From assembly GCA_017416805.1 (NCBI GenBank), contig JAFQBB010000039.1:1-64000 (forward strand): a stretch of DNA of 64,000 bases, in the 5' to 3' direction. This document shows, piece by piece, positions 52,226 to 61,545 of this stretch. Position 1 is the first letter of the stretch, and every line of letters starts with the position of its first letter. The position numbers were made by a program, and so were the translations under genes. Under the pieces are notes generated by a model. The model did not search any database, was not told the DNA's origin, and worked only from the letters and a program-made list of their open reading frames with translations. Source of the DNA: Bacteroidaceae bacterium (GTDB lineage Bacteria; Bacteroidota; Bacteroidia; Bacteroidales; Bacteroidaceae).

Positions 52226-53725
52226 TCACCGGCTGTTTCTGAATCCTTCCATATTATCGTACCTCCTTTGCATAAACCGCTTGTAGATGTGGCGTATCCA
52301 CCATGGGGAGGCGAGAACGAAAAGGAGCCCGATGACGGTTTGTGCAATGAGCCCATTTGTTTCGCCCATCAGATTGCGGAGTATAGTGTCAAGTATGATG
52401 GGCAGGAAAATGGCACTGCTGCTCAATAGGGATTGGACGAGGTTGCCTCCTCCGTTCTTGCCGGATAGTTTGGTGTTCAGTGGGATTGTCTTCCTGTTAT
52501 ATACTGCTAATTGGAATAACATGCAAAAGACAGGGCCTGCCGTTATCAACGCATAGGCCAAGGCCTTCAGCATGCTTATTTTCCCTGTGATGAATGTGGG
52601 AATCATCAGCAGGAAAGGGATGACAAGTATCAGGCAGTTGAAACAATATTTGGCACGGAGCAGAGACAGAATGGAATTGCGCCGGCTCATAAGACCGTCC
52701 AAGTAGTTACCCTCTACACTCATCAGACGTGTCAAAGTCATGATTCCCAAGACGACAAAACTATAAATGCAGATGAAATTCGTCATAAAGGAATTGTCAT
52801 ACATATCCGTAAAACTGAGCAGGAGGGAAAAAGTGCTCATCAATACAATGCCCAATACAAACTGAGAACGTACCATCTTGTTGCGTAGGGTCAGTTTGAT
52901 TTCCAATCGGAAGTATTCACCTGTCTCACCGAAACGGTCGAGAAAACGGTATTCGGAAACCCTTCTAAGTGAGGTCTCCTCCGTTCGCCCTATTTCCTTA
53001 TATATATAGTGGGATTGGATGCGGCGTGTTATCCAGGCCATGCCAATGATGCCGGTCAGCATTGTCAGATAAGCCCACGGATGCCAAAGGAAAAAACCTT
53101 CGCCGAGGTTCATGGTGAACAGTCCTAACCATCTGTCATCTGGCAGATATTCAGCACATCCGCATAGAATATAAAAACAAATGGGAATAAGCAGGTAGAT
53201 GGCTTTCTCATGAATGAGAGTACGACACGCCAGATACCAATAATTATTGAGAATCATCAGTAACCACCAGCCGGTAAGGAAACCGAAAACTCCAATGAAA
53301 CCGTAGAAACGGAAAAGCGAGAGGAAAGCAAAAGGGACAAGCAGGAAAAACCAAAAGAGGTTGTACATGCTTAATGCCGACCGCAGAAGGAAAAAGTCTA
53401 TAACCTTCCGTTGGGGAATGGGAAATAGCAAGTAGGGCTTTACCTCTTGTGTAGGAGGCTTTTGAAACGAAAATCGGGTGATGAAATCAATTAGAAGCAA
53501 ATAAATGGTTCCTTGATGCAGAATATGGTAAGGCTCCATGTTGGGGAAGAGACTTTGAAAAGCCAAAGGGAGCATAATGCCAATAAACAGCATATAGCCC
53601 GCCCAAAAAATAGCCATGCCGTAAATGAACAATTTGGCAAACCGGTTATGCTCGAACATAGGATGCCGCCTTTCGGCCAATCGTTGGTTCCTACGTAGTT
53701 CTTTATAAAGTAGCATAAAGTTCAT
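52226..53725 (-). CDS. DUF5687 family membrane protein, probable ABC permease
   Basis: The 499-aa protein has about 10 hydrophobic segments and matches the DUF5687 membrane proteins of Bacteroidetes. It lies directly upstream of an ABC ATPase, which makes a permease role likely, though it lacks familiar permease motifs. The ATG at 53725 (MNFMLLYKELRRNQRL) is preferred over an in-frame codon nine residues earlier, which would sit close to the promoter. Confidence 0.85.
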   Translation of the reverse strand: MNFMLLYKELRRNQRLAERRHPMFEHNRFAKLFIYGMAIFWAGYMLFIGIMLPLAFQSLFPNMEPYHILHQGTIYLLLIDFITRFSFQKPPTQEVKPYLLFPIPQRKVIDFFLLRSALSMYNLFWFFLLVPFAFLSLFRFYGFIGVFGFLTGWWLLMILNNYWYLACRTLIHEKAIYLLIPICFYILCGCAEYLPDDRWLGLFTMNLGEGFFLWHPWAYLTMLTGIIGMAWITRRIQSHYIYKEIGRTEETSLRRVSEYRFLDRFGETGEYFRLEIKLTLRNKMVRSQFVLGIVLMSTFSLLLSFTDMYDNSFMTNFICIYSFVVLGIMTLTRLMSVEGNYLDGLMSRRNSILSLLRAKYCFNCLILVIPFLLMIPTFITGKISMLKALAYALITAGPVFCMLFQLAVYNRKTIPLNTKLSGKNGGGNLVQSLLSSSAIFLPIILDTILRNLMGETNGLIAQTVIGLLFVLASPWWIRHIYKRFMQRRYDNMEGFRNSR

Positions 53726-53749
53726 GAATGTTCTTTTTAGGCACAGATG

Positions 53750-53757
53750 CAAACGTA
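53750..53757 (-). promoter_or_regulatory. Promoter -7 element of the permease-ATPase-hydrolase unit
   Basis: TACGTTTG on the minus strand matches TAnnTTTG, 25 bp upstream of the start codon. Confidence 0.5.
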
Positions 53758-53823
53758 TTCAGGAGGCTGTATCATCTTATACTGTATTATTAGAGGTGTC
53801 CGGTAAACTGCCACCATAATTTT

Positions 53824-53934
53824 TTCATCCGCAGATGACGCAGATGACGCGGATTCTTTATTTTCTTATTCTCATTGCTTTATCACGCCGAATGGTGATA
53901 TCTATCTGCGTTATCTGTGCTATCTGCGGATGAA
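53824..53934. repeat. Dispersed inverted repeat, CGCAGATGACGCGGAT variant
   Basis: TTCATCCGCAGATGACGCAG (from 53824) and its near complement (53902-53934) form a 33-bp imperfect stem, with an inner TATCAC/GTGATA pair. It lies between trxB and the permease gene. Confidence 0.85.
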
Positions 53935-53967
53935 GAATGTATTTTTTACACCTTCCTGAACATCTTT

Positions 53968-54909
53968 TTACAGATTATGCTCCGACAAGTAGCGTTCAGC
54001 TTCGATGGCCGCCTTACATCCACTGGCGGCGGCAGTAATGGCTTGACGGTAATGGGGGTCGGCCACGTCGCCGGCGGCAAATACTCCGGGTACTTTAGTG
54101 CGCGGAGTAGCTCCTTCGGTGATGATGTAACCTACTTCGTCTGTATCAATCCATTCTTTGAAAATGTCAGAGTTTGGCTTGTGTCCAATGGCAAGGAAGA
54201 ATCCGTCGATAGCGATGTCGTAGCGCTCTTCGTCTGCTTCACCCAAGCGTTTTACTAGGTGGGCACCTTCCACACCATTTTCACCGAAAAGACCTACCGT
54301 ATTGTGCTCGAAGAGGACTTCAATCTTGGGATTGTTCATCACGCGCTCTTGCATGATTTGGCTGGCGCGAAGGTAAGGCTTGCGGACGATGAGATAGACT
54401 TTACTTGCCAATCCGGCCAGATAGATAGCTTCTTCGCAAGCGGTGTCTCCGCCACCTACTACGGCTACAACTTTCTTACGGTAGAAGAATCCGTCGCATG
54501 TAGCACATGCACTCACACCCATACCTGCATATTTTTGTTCGTCTTCCAAACCTAAATACTTGGCCGTAGCACCGGTAGAGATAATCACTGTGTCGGCTTC
54601 GATGATTTTTTCATCATCGATGGTAATTTTGTAAGGGGCTTGGCTTAAATCGGCTTTAGTGGCAATGCCGGTTCGGATATCTACCCCGAATCGTTCGGCT
54701 TGTTTGCGCAAGTCATCCATCAGCTCTGTACCACCGATACCTTCGGGATAGCCGGGAAAGTTCTCTACTTCTGTGGTGATGGTCAATTGTCCACCGGGTT
54801 GAATACCCTCATACAACACCGGATTCAGGTTGGCACGTCCGGTGTAAATGGCCGCCGTGTATCCGGCAGGGCCTGAGCCTATAATCAGGCATCTAACTCT
54901 TTCTGTCAT
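53968..54909 (-). CDS. trxB: Thioredoxin-disulfide reductase
   Basis: The 313-aa protein has the FAD motif GSGPAGYTAA (11-20), the redox pair C135-A-T-C138 in SACATCDGFF and the NAD(P)H motif VVGGGDTACEE. It reduces thioredoxin with NADPH and FAD. The start at 54909 gives MTERVRCLIIGSG; the 11 codons upstream overlap a repeat. It is downstream of lolA on the same strand, separated by a 101-bp inverted repeat. Confidence 0.96.
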   Translation of the reverse strand: MTERVRCLIIGSGPAGYTAAIYTGRANLNPVLYEGIQPGGQLTITTEVENFPGYPEGIGGTELMDDLRKQAERFGVDIRTGIATKADLSQAPYKITIDDEKIIEADTVIISTGATAKYLGLEDEQKYAGMGVSACATCDGFFYRKKVVAVVGGGDTACEEAIYLAGLASKVYLIVRKPYLRASQIMQERVMNNPKIEVLFEHNTVGLFGENGVEGAHLVKRLGEADEERYDIAIDGFFLAIGHKPNSDIFKEWIDTDEVGYIITEGATPRTKVPGVFAAGDVADPHYRQAITAAASGCKAAIEAERYLSEHNL

Positions 54910-54928
54910 ATTGTTTTTATCTTTTTTT

Positions 54929-54998
54929 GAACACAGAGGCACAGAGATTCAAGGTTCTTCTTTCGATCTTGATTATGTCTCTTTGTGTTTCTGTATTC
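54929..54998. repeat. Dispersed inverted repeat, ACACAGAGACAC family
   Basis: GAACACAGAGGCACAGAGA (54929-54947) and its near complement (54978-54998) fill the lolA-trxB gap. It is related to 3393-3483. Confidence 0.8.
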
Positions 54999-55010
54999 TA
55001 AATTAATAAT

Positions 55011-55658
55011 TTATCTTAAATCAATCACTTCCGCATTGGGATATTCCTTATGGGCGAAGTCGAAATGGCTCTTCTTCCATCCCATTCCTTGCCGGTAGTT
55101 GCTGATGGCTATTTCGTGGTAGTCTTTTCCTGCTTCTTTCAATTTTATGTAGAGGGGCAGGTAGGTTGAGCGGTCGATGTAAAGGGTAAGATTGCTCCAC
55201 TGTTTGTTGAAATCTTCTGCCGTCAGTCTTATTTCCATGATGCTTTTCCCCTGATAGCTTGTTTTACTTCCCTGTTGGTAAACATATCCACTTTTGTATA
55301 AGGTAAGGAATGCGAGGGGATTGATGCTTTCCAATTCTTCGCGGGTGGGGGTACTGATGTTCACTTCCTCGTTGTCGGGAAGGTAAGTCCATTGTGTCTT
55401 TCCGTTGAACCATGTAACCATCTGTGTGGTTGTCAACCGGAAGTTCTCACCCATCAACTGGATATTTCCTTTCATTGGGGATTGTGCAACTCCGTGTTTA
55501 TAAGGTGTCAGGATGAAGTCGGCCTCTATGCCGTCTGCTTTCTTGAAGGCTTGCGCCGTCTTTTCCAGTATGGCTTTTGCTCCTGCTTCCTTTTGTGCCA
55601 TCATGGGCAAAGCGGAAAGCAGAAAGGCGGTTGTCAGTATATAAATGATTCTTTTCAT
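55011..55658 (-). CDS. lolA: Outer membrane lipoprotein carrier protein LolA-like
   Basis: The 215-aa protein has a signal peptide (MKRIIYILTTAFLLSALPMMAQ) and a LolA-type half-barrel (AQAFKKADGIEADFIL, then NGKTQWTYLPDNEEVNI). LolA carries lipoproteins through the periplasm to the outer membrane. It lies 68 bp after ftsK on the same strand; the ftsK-lolA order is conserved in many bacteria. Confidence 0.88.
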   Translation of the reverse strand: MKRIIYILTTAFLLSALPMMAQKEAGAKAILEKTAQAFKKADGIEADFILTPYKHGVAQSPMKGNIQLMGENFRLTTTQMVTWFNGKTQWTYLPDNEEVNISTPTREELESINPLAFLTLYKSGYVYQQGSKTSYQGKSIMEIRLTAEDFNKQWSNLTLYIDRSTYLPLYIKLKEAGKDYHEIAISNYRQGMGWKKSHFDFAHKEYPNAEVIDLR

Positions 55659-55726
55659 TCCCTTTCTTGGTTTTTAGAATATTGCGACACTGAATCTTTT
55701 CTTGTGTGTCCCTATATAGAAATGCA

Positions 55727-58186
55727 TTATAAATTGCTCATTATCATATCCAGCTCTACACCAGTCTGTACCAGTACATCACGTGGCTTGCTTCCTTGTG
55801 CTGGGCCTACCACACCGATGCGTTCAAGCTGATCCATAATGCGTCCCGCACGATTGTAGCCGATGGAGAACTTACGTTGGATGAGTGAGGTGCTTCCCTG
55901 TTGATGGGTGATGATGAGTTGGGCTGCTTCCTTCAGCATCGGGTCAAGTTTGTTCATATCCACATCAGCAGCTCCGCTTCCATCACTCGCTTCCATCGGA
56001 GGCTCGGGCAGTTCAAAAGCACTTAGATAACTCTGTTGCACGGCTATGTGACTCACGATATTTTCCACTTCGGGTGTATCTACAAAGGCACATTGTACGC
56101 GCACGGGGTCTTGTCCTTGCAGATAGAGCATGTCGCCCTTTCCGATGAGTTGGTTGGCACCCGGACGGTCAAGGATGGTTCGTGAGTCTATCATTGATGA
56201 GGTACGGAAAGCCATGCGTGCAGGGAAGTTGGCCTTGATGGTACCTGTGATGATGTTTGTTGTCGGTCGTTGTGTAGCGATAATCATGTGGATACCTACG
56301 GCACGTGCCAACTGGGCAATTCGGGCAATGGGCAATTCGACTTCGCGTCCGGCCGTCATGATGAGGTCTCCGAATTCATCGACAATCACCACGATGTAAG
56401 GCAGATATTTATGGCCTTTTTCGGGGTTGAGCTTGCGGGCAATGAACTTGCCGTTGTACTCAATGATGTTTCGTGCACCGGCACTCTTCAAAAGATCGTA
56501 TCGGGTGTCCATTTCCACGCAAAGTGAGTTCAACGTCTGTACAACTTTGTCCACATCGGTAATGATGGCATCGCCGCTATCGGGTAATTTGGCAAGGAAG
56601 TGGTTCTCAATGGGAGCATAGATGCTGAACTCCACTTTCTTCGGGTCGATGATAACGAATTTCAACTCGGCCGGATGCTTTTTGTAAAGCAATGAAGTGA
56701 CGATAGCGTTCAATCCTACAGACTTACCCATACCTGTTGCACCGGCCACAAGCAAATGGGGCGCCTTGGCAAGGTCGAACATATAGACCTCGTTACTGAT
56801 GGTCTTTCCCACGGCTACGGGCAACTCCATATTGCTTTCCTGATATTTCCTGCTTGTAAGGATAGACTCCATGGAGACGATACGCTTGTTGGCATTAGGC
56901 ACTTCTATACCGATGGTTCCCTTTCCTGGTATAGGAGCGATGATACGAATACCAAGGGCGGCAAGGCTTAAGGCTATATCGTTTTCCAAGTTACGGATTT
57001 TGGCTATGCGCACGCCCGGTGCGGGAGTGATTTCGTAGAGGGTGATGGTGGGGCCTACGGTAGCTTTGATAGAGGCTATCTCTACGCCAAAATTACGAAG
57101 CACCTCAATGATACGTTGTTTGTTTGCATTCAATTCTTCGGGGTTTACCGAAGGAGTATTGTTCTCATACTTCTTCAACAGGTCGAGGGTGGGGTAGCGG
57201 TAGTTCTCCAAATCGAGTTTGGGATTGTATGGCTCCATCTCTTCGCCCTTCTCTTCGTCTTCGGGCACTTCTATTTCCATCTCTATGGACTTGTCCTCTT
57301 CAGCCTTTTCTTCATCCTCTTTTTTCACGACAATCTCCACCTCCTGTTCAACCACAGGAATATCCTCTTCCACTACAGGAGTCGTGGCCATTTCGTCTTC
57401 TACGGTCGTTATATCCAACTCAATCACCGTAGCTTCACTCTCCTCTTCAGGAGTAGTTTCCACTTCCGTTTTTTCTTCCCCGTCTGAAAGATTTTCTTCC
57501 TCCGTTGGAGAAAAATTATGATGACGTTTTAACTTGTCAAATGGGATATTCGGATGCAGCATCCTGCGAATGAGGTTGATGGTCTCCTGGCTCAGGTAGA
57601 TTGCAAAAAGTATGGCCGTCACCAACAAAAGTAGCCATACACCCGGTGCCCCGATTTGCGAAGTCAGCCAGTTGCTCACATTGTAACCATGCCATCCGCC
57701 TGGTATGATGTGGCCGTCTGTGCCGCATAGGAATCCTAAAGCTACGGAGCACCACACAAGCAGTGTTGAACAACAAATGAACCATTTGGTCAGGTTTACC
57801 CGATAGGCCCGCATCAGCTTTAATCCGGCTACGCCAATAAAGATGGCAATGAAAAAAGCTGGGATACCGAAACAACCGTTTATGAAGAAATTGGCCAACT
57901 GTGCTCCGATGGCTCCTGTAGAATTCTGTATTTCATTGCCCACTCCCATATTGTTGGCCGCCGTATTTTCCAGAATGCTATGGTCGGCCGCACCTGTGGT
58001 GAAAAACGAAATGAAAGCAATCAGCATGTAGAATGCTATCAATGCCAGCACTATACCGATAATGAATTGGCCGATTTCGTTCTTTACAGAGCCGAAGATA
58101 TTTCTGAATATGTGGGGCTTGTTCTCCTCCTGAACCTTCTTTTGGTTGGGCTTGGGAGGTGTTTTTTCCTTAGTTTTCTTTGCCAT
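55727..58186 (-). CDS. ftsK: DNA translocase FtsK/SpoIIIE
   Basis: The 819-aa protein has four membrane segments (about 38-62, 100-122, 135-155, 180-200), an acidic Glu/Val-rich linker (228-320), and the motor with Walker A GATGMGKSV (482-490) and Walker B VVIVDEFGDL. A C-terminal gamma winged helix (about 755-819) follows; in FtsK this domain reads polar DNA motifs. It pumps chromosome ends across the division septum and activates dimer resolution. The -7 promoter box is at 58213. Confidence 0.96.
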   Translation of the reverse strand: MAKKTKEKTPPKPNQKKVQEENKPHIFRNIFGSVKNEIGQFIIGIVLALIAFYMLIAFISFFTTGAADHSILENTAANNMGVGNEIQNSTGAIGAQLANFFINGCFGIPAFFIAIFIGVAGLKLMRAYRVNLTKWFICCSTLLVWCSVALGFLCGTDGHIIPGGWHGYNVSNWLTSQIGAPGVWLLLLVTAILFAIYLSQETINLIRRMLHPNIPFDKLKRHHNFSPTEEENLSDGEEKTEVETTPEEESEATVIELDITTVEDEMATTPVVEEDIPVVEQEVEIVVKKEDEEKAEEDKSIEMEIEVPEDEEKGEEMEPYNPKLDLENYRYPTLDLLKKYENNTPSVNPEELNANKQRIIEVLRNFGVEIASIKATVGPTITLYEITPAPGVRIAKIRNLENDIALSLAALGIRIIAPIPGKGTIGIEVPNANKRIVSMESILTSRKYQESNMELPVAVGKTISNEVYMFDLAKAPHLLVAGATGMGKSVGLNAIVTSLLYKKHPAELKFVIIDPKKVEFSIYAPIENHFLAKLPDSGDAIITDVDKVVQTLNSLCVEMDTRYDLLKSAGARNIIEYNGKFIARKLNPEKGHKYLPYIVVIVDEFGDLIMTAGREVELPIARIAQLARAVGIHMIIATQRPTTNIITGTIKANFPARMAFRTSSMIDSRTILDRPGANQLIGKGDMLYLQGQDPVRVQCAFVDTPEVENIVSHIAVQQSYLSAFELPEPPMEASDGSGAADVDMNKLDPMLKEAAQLIITHQQGSTSLIQRKFSIGYNRAGRIMDQLERIGVVGPAQGSKPRDVLVQTGVELDMIMSNL

Positions 58187-58212
58187 TGGTATGATTGTTG
58201 TCTATTCGGTTG

Positions 58213-58220
58213 CAAATTTA
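58213..58220 (-). promoter_or_regulatory. Promoter -7 element of ftsK
   Basis: TAAATTTG on the minus strand, about 27 bp before the start codon; divergent from the promoter at 58266. Confidence 0.6.
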
Positions 58221-58265
58221 ATACGAATTTTGGGATTTTCCGTCTTATTCATCAGATATTTTATC

Positions 58266-58273
58266 TACCTTTG
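58266..58273 (+). promoter_or_regulatory. Promoter -7 element of the DUF5063 gene
   Basis: TACCTTTG, a perfect -7 box 19 bp before the ATG. The leader would be about 12 bases. Confidence 0.6.
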
Positions 58274-58291
58274 CATCCTAATTTATCATTA

Positions 58292-58843
58292 ATGGAAAAT
58301 AAAGAACAAGTTATATTCAGTCGCAATACGGTAGAGTTTGTCACTGTTGCGGTGGAGTTTTGCGCCTATTTGGAGCGTGCCGAGTCGCTTCGTCGCAAGG
58401 ATTTTGTAGATACTATCCTTAAAATATTACCCTTGCTTTACATTAAGGCTTCCATGCTCCCCGAGTGTGAGATGGTGAGCGACACCGAGCCGGAGACATT
58501 CGTTACGGAAGATGATTACGAAGTGCTTCGCTATTCTTTGGCCTCTCTTATGGGCAACAAGGATGACTATTTGGAGGTCTTCATGCAGGACATGCGCTAT
58601 AGCGATACGCCCATCACACGTCTTATATCTGAAGATTTGGCAGATATTTATCAGGATGTAAAGAATTTTATTAGTGTCTTCCAACTTGGATTTGATGAGA
58701 CAATGCATGATTCTTTGGCGCTTTGTCGTGAGAATTTTGCTCTCTATTGGGGGCAGACATTGGTAAATACTATGCGTGCCCTCCATTCGGTGAAGTTTAA
58801 TCCGTCGGATGAAGACACAGAGGATGAAGATTATGACGAGTGA
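58292..58843 (+). CDS. DUF5063 family protein
   Basis: The 183-aa product starts MENKEQVIFSRNTVEFVTVA, is mainly helical and ends with a strongly acidic tail (SDEDTEDEDYDE). It matches DUF5063, a Bacteroidetes family of unknown function. The start is fixed by the promoter. It is followed by a 3'-5' exonuclease gene after 86 bp. Confidence 0.85.
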   Translation: MENKEQVIFSRNTVEFVTVAVEFCAYLERAESLRRKDFVDTILKILPLLYIKASMLPECEMVSDTEPETFVTEDDYEVLRYSLASLMGNKDDYLEVFMQDMRYSDTPITRLISEDLADIYQDVKNFISVFQLGFDETMHDSLALCRENFALYWGQTLVNTMRALHSVKFNPSDEDTEDEDYDE

Positions 58844-58920
58844 CAAGCGATAAGTTATGGGTAGATAGATGGTTGTTTGTGTCGCATGCCACTTGTTGCT
58901 TGTCGCTCATAGCTAATAAC
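58841..58920. repeat. AGCTACAAG-related inverted repeat
   Basis: GAGTGACAAGCGATAAGT and its degenerate complement (about 58889-58908) bracket the DUF5063 to exonuclease gap. Confidence 0.5.
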
Positions 58921-58929
58921 TAAAAATGT

Positions 58930-59565
58930 ATGATATATATAAAAGAAAAAATAGATAAAGCCGAGGTGGCAGAGATGGAGGTGGTGACCTTCGGTGGTCG
59001 CATTATCGTGATTCAGACGGAAGCGGAGGCCGAGAAAGCCGTCAACTATCTCTTGGCAAATCCTATAGTGGGGCTCGACACTGAGACACGGCCTTCCTTC
59101 AAACGCGGCACTATGAATAAAGTGGCTTTGTTGCAAGTCTCCACTTACGACACATGTTTTCTTTTCCGGCTCAATATGATAGGCATGTGTCCGCCAATAG
59201 TGCGTTTGCTCAGTCATCCGACACTGGTGAAAGTCGGATTATCCTTGAAGGATGATATCCGTATGCTTCACCATGTGGGTGAATTTGCAAGCAATAATTT
59301 TATAGACTTGCAAGATCTTGTCGGACAGGTAGGTATCCGCGATATGAGCCTTCAGAAAATTTACGCAAACCTTTTCGGGCAGAAAATCTCCAAGCGTCAG
59401 CGGCTCACTAATTGGGAGGCCGATGTGCTCAACGATGCACAAAAGGCGTATGCCGCCATCGATGCATGGGCCTGTTTGAAAATCTATGACCGTATCGAAG
59501 AGCTGAAGACATTGGGTGGCTATGAGGTCATCCCCGCACCGGTAGAGGAAGAAAGCCCCCTCTGA
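58930..59565 (+). CDS. 3'-5' exonuclease (DEDDy, RNase D-like)
   Basis: The 211-aa protein has Exo I D50/E52 in GLDTETRP, Exo II D108/D109 in GLSLKDDI and Exo III Y174/D178 in KAYAAIDAW, the DEDDy catalytic set. It is a single nuclease domain without HRDC, so shorter than RNase D. It may trim RNA or DNA 3' ends. Start at ATG 58930; an overlapping ATG at 58926 leads to a ten-codon dead end. It is followed by an rRNA methyltransferase gene after about 100 bp. Confidence 0.9.
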   Translation: MIYIKEKIDKAEVAEMEVVTFGGRIIVIQTEAEAEKAVNYLLANPIVGLDTETRPSFKRGTMNKVALLQVSTYDTCFLFRLNMIGMCPPIVRLLSHPTLVKVGLSLKDDIRMLHHVGEFASNNFIDLQDLVGQVGIRDMSLQKIYANLFGQKISKRQRLTNWEADVLNDAQKAYAAIDAWACLKIYDRIEELKTLGGYEVIPAPVEEESPL

Positions 59566-59667
59566 CTCAACCCCAGAAGGGGAGAACCCAAAATTATCAT
59601 GTATGACAAGGCTTTCTGATTCCCTCCCCCCTTGGGAAGGGTTAGGGAGAGGCCAATAATTAAAATT

Positions 59668-60846
59668 ATGAACATCGTATATCTTAAAAAAGGAAAAGAG
59701 GAATCTCTCAAACGTTTTCACCCGTGGGTCTTTTCGGGTGCAATTCATCATATTGAAGGCGAGCCCGCAGAGGGTGAAGTGGTGCGTGTATTGACCGCTG
59801 ACCGTCAATTTATAGCCATCGGACATTATCAGATAGGAAGTATAGCTGTGCGTGTGCTCTCCTTTGTTGACGAACCTGTTGATGAGGCTTTCTGGCATCG
59901 TCGCCTTGCCGTTGCTTACGATATGCGTCGTGCCATAGGTGTCGCTACCAACCCGTTGAATAACACCTACCGCTTGGTGCATGGCGAGGGAGATAACCTT
60001 CCAGGACTTGTCATCGACGTTTATGGGCGTACAGCCGTGGTGCAGGCACACTCCGTAGGTATGCATGTCTATCGTCAAGAAATTGCTCATGCTTTGGCCG
60101 ACGTGATGAAGGGCGTGATAGAAAACATATATTACAAATCAGAAACTACACTCCCCTTTAAAGCTGATCTTGGACAGGAAAATGGCTTCATCTTGGGAGG
60201 TAGCGCTGATAATGTGGCTATGGAAAATGGCCTTAATTTTCATGTCGATTGGCTCAAAGGGCAAAAAACTGGCTTCTTTGTTGACCAACGCGAAAACCGG
60301 GCTTTGCTTGAACGCTATTCGCGTGACCGCTCCGTCCTCAACATGTTTTGCTATACCGGTGGATTCTCCTTCTATGCCATGCGTGGAGGTGCCAAGTTGG
60401 TACACTCCGTGGATAGTTCGGCTAAGGCCATCGATCTTACAAACAAGAACGTGGAGTTGAATTTCCCCGGAGACCCTCGCCATACGGCATATGCCGAAGA
60501 TGCTTTCAAGTACCTCGATCGGATGGGCGACCAGTACGACCTTATCATTCTCGATCCTCCCGCTTTTGCCAAGCACAAGGATGCTTTGCGTAATGCCCTT
60601 CAAGGCTATCGTAAACTCAATGCCAAAGCGTTTGAGAAAATAAAACCGGGCGGTATCCTTTTCACATTCTCTTGTTCGCAAGTGGTGACGAAGGACAACT
60701 TCCGTACGGCCGTCTTTACCGCCGCCGCCATGAGTGGACGCAGTGTTCGCATTCTGCACCAGCTTACCCAACCGGCTGATCATCCCGTAAACATCTACCA
60801 TCCCGAAGGCGAATACCTCAAAGGTTTGGTGTTGTATGTAGAGTGA
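59668..60846 (+). CDS. Class I rRNA (cytosine-C5) methyltransferase, RlmI family
   Basis: The 392-aa protein has an N-terminal PUA-like domain (about 1-75, FHPWVFSGAI), an RlmI-type middle part (GLVIDVYG) and a SAM-dependent methyltransferase domain with LNMFCYTGGFSFYA, ILDPPAF and FSCSQVV. E. coli RlmI methylates C1962 of 23S rRNA, and the same role is likely here. Start ATG 59668 follows a GC-rich repeat; 12 earlier codons are unlikely. Together with the exonuclease upstream it suggests an RNA-processing group. Confidence 0.92.
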   Translation: MNIVYLKKGKEESLKRFHPWVFSGAIHHIEGEPAEGEVVRVLTADRQFIAIGHYQIGSIAVRVLSFVDEPVDEAFWHRRLAVAYDMRRAIGVATNPLNNTYRLVHGEGDNLPGLVIDVYGRTAVVQAHSVGMHVYRQEIAHALADVMKGVIENIYYKSETTLPFKADLGQENGFILGGSADNVAMENGLNFHVDWLKGQKTGFFVDQRENRALLERYSRDRSVLNMFCYTGGFSFYAMRGGAKLVHSVDSSAKAIDLTNKNVELNFPGDPRHTAYAEDAFKYLDRMGDQYDLIILDPPAFAKHKDALRNALQGYRKLNAKAFEKIKPGGILFTFSCSQVVTKDNFRTAVFTAAAMSGRSVRILHQLTQPADHPVNIYHPEGEYLKGLVLYVE

Positions 60847-61024
60847 GGAAATCTGTTCGTTATTCTTTACATCTTTCGGTAATAAATACTGCACAAACTT
60901 TTTGTTCCTTTTTTTATTAAAATTGAACGCTACATAACAGACGCATTTCTGTATAAATATGCATAGGAGTGAAGAGGGGATGGCTTGAAAAACGGGTTGT
61001 AAATGGCCGTTTCTACTCATCCTC

Positions 61025-61138
61025 TCCTAAACATCCGCAGATGCGTAGGAGAACTTCCGCTCATGCGCACCAGAGAATCGGGGTGTGCGTAGGAGAATAT
61101 CAGCGGAAGTTTAGGAGCGCTTCTTCGGATGTTTAGGA
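61025..61138. repeat. GCGGAAGTTTAGGAG repeat element, locus 2
   Basis: TCCTAAACATCCG (61025-61037) is exactly complementary to CGGATGTTTAGGA (61126-61138). Inside are CTTCCGC/GCGGAAG and TGCGCAC/GTGTGCG, nested. Shares its vocabulary with 41506-41620. Confidence 0.85.
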
Positions 61139-61505
61139 TAGGTCGTTTCCAAAGGCAACAATGGGTAAGGCTTGCAAATCTCTTCATAGTGTCTTGAAAT
61201 GTATAATTATACGGATTTGACCGCGCAAGAATTACGTATATGGGCGAGTATTTTCTTTCGGATGAAAAATGGGTAAAAACAGGTGTTATCGTAAGTGGTT
61301 GATAAATAAGGTGTAAGGTGGTGTTGTTGAATTTGGGGTAAGAAGGGGCTAATTTCGTGATGATGTCCGTGAAGAAATACTCTTTTTCTTTTTCTTTACA
61401 TTACTGAAGGAGAAATGTTTACAAGAACTGTCTGCGTTTGAAAGAAGAATAATCACTGGAAAGTTGCCTTTCTTCATAATAGTTGAAAATAAGGAGAAAA
61501 TAGGG

Positions 61506-61545
61506 ACATATGTTCAGAGACACTTGAACATATGTTCGTTTTTTA
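61506..61545 (+). terminator. Terminator-like hairpin without an assigned gene
   Basis: ACATATGTTCA (61506-61516) and TGAACATATGT (61525-61535) are exact complements, with eight bases between them, followed by TCGTTTTTT. Confidence 0.55.

Noticed and set aside
61416..61442. 8-codon frame with a good ribosome site (MFTRTVCV)
   Set aside because: It is too short to judge and is not followed by a coding frame that a leader peptide could control.
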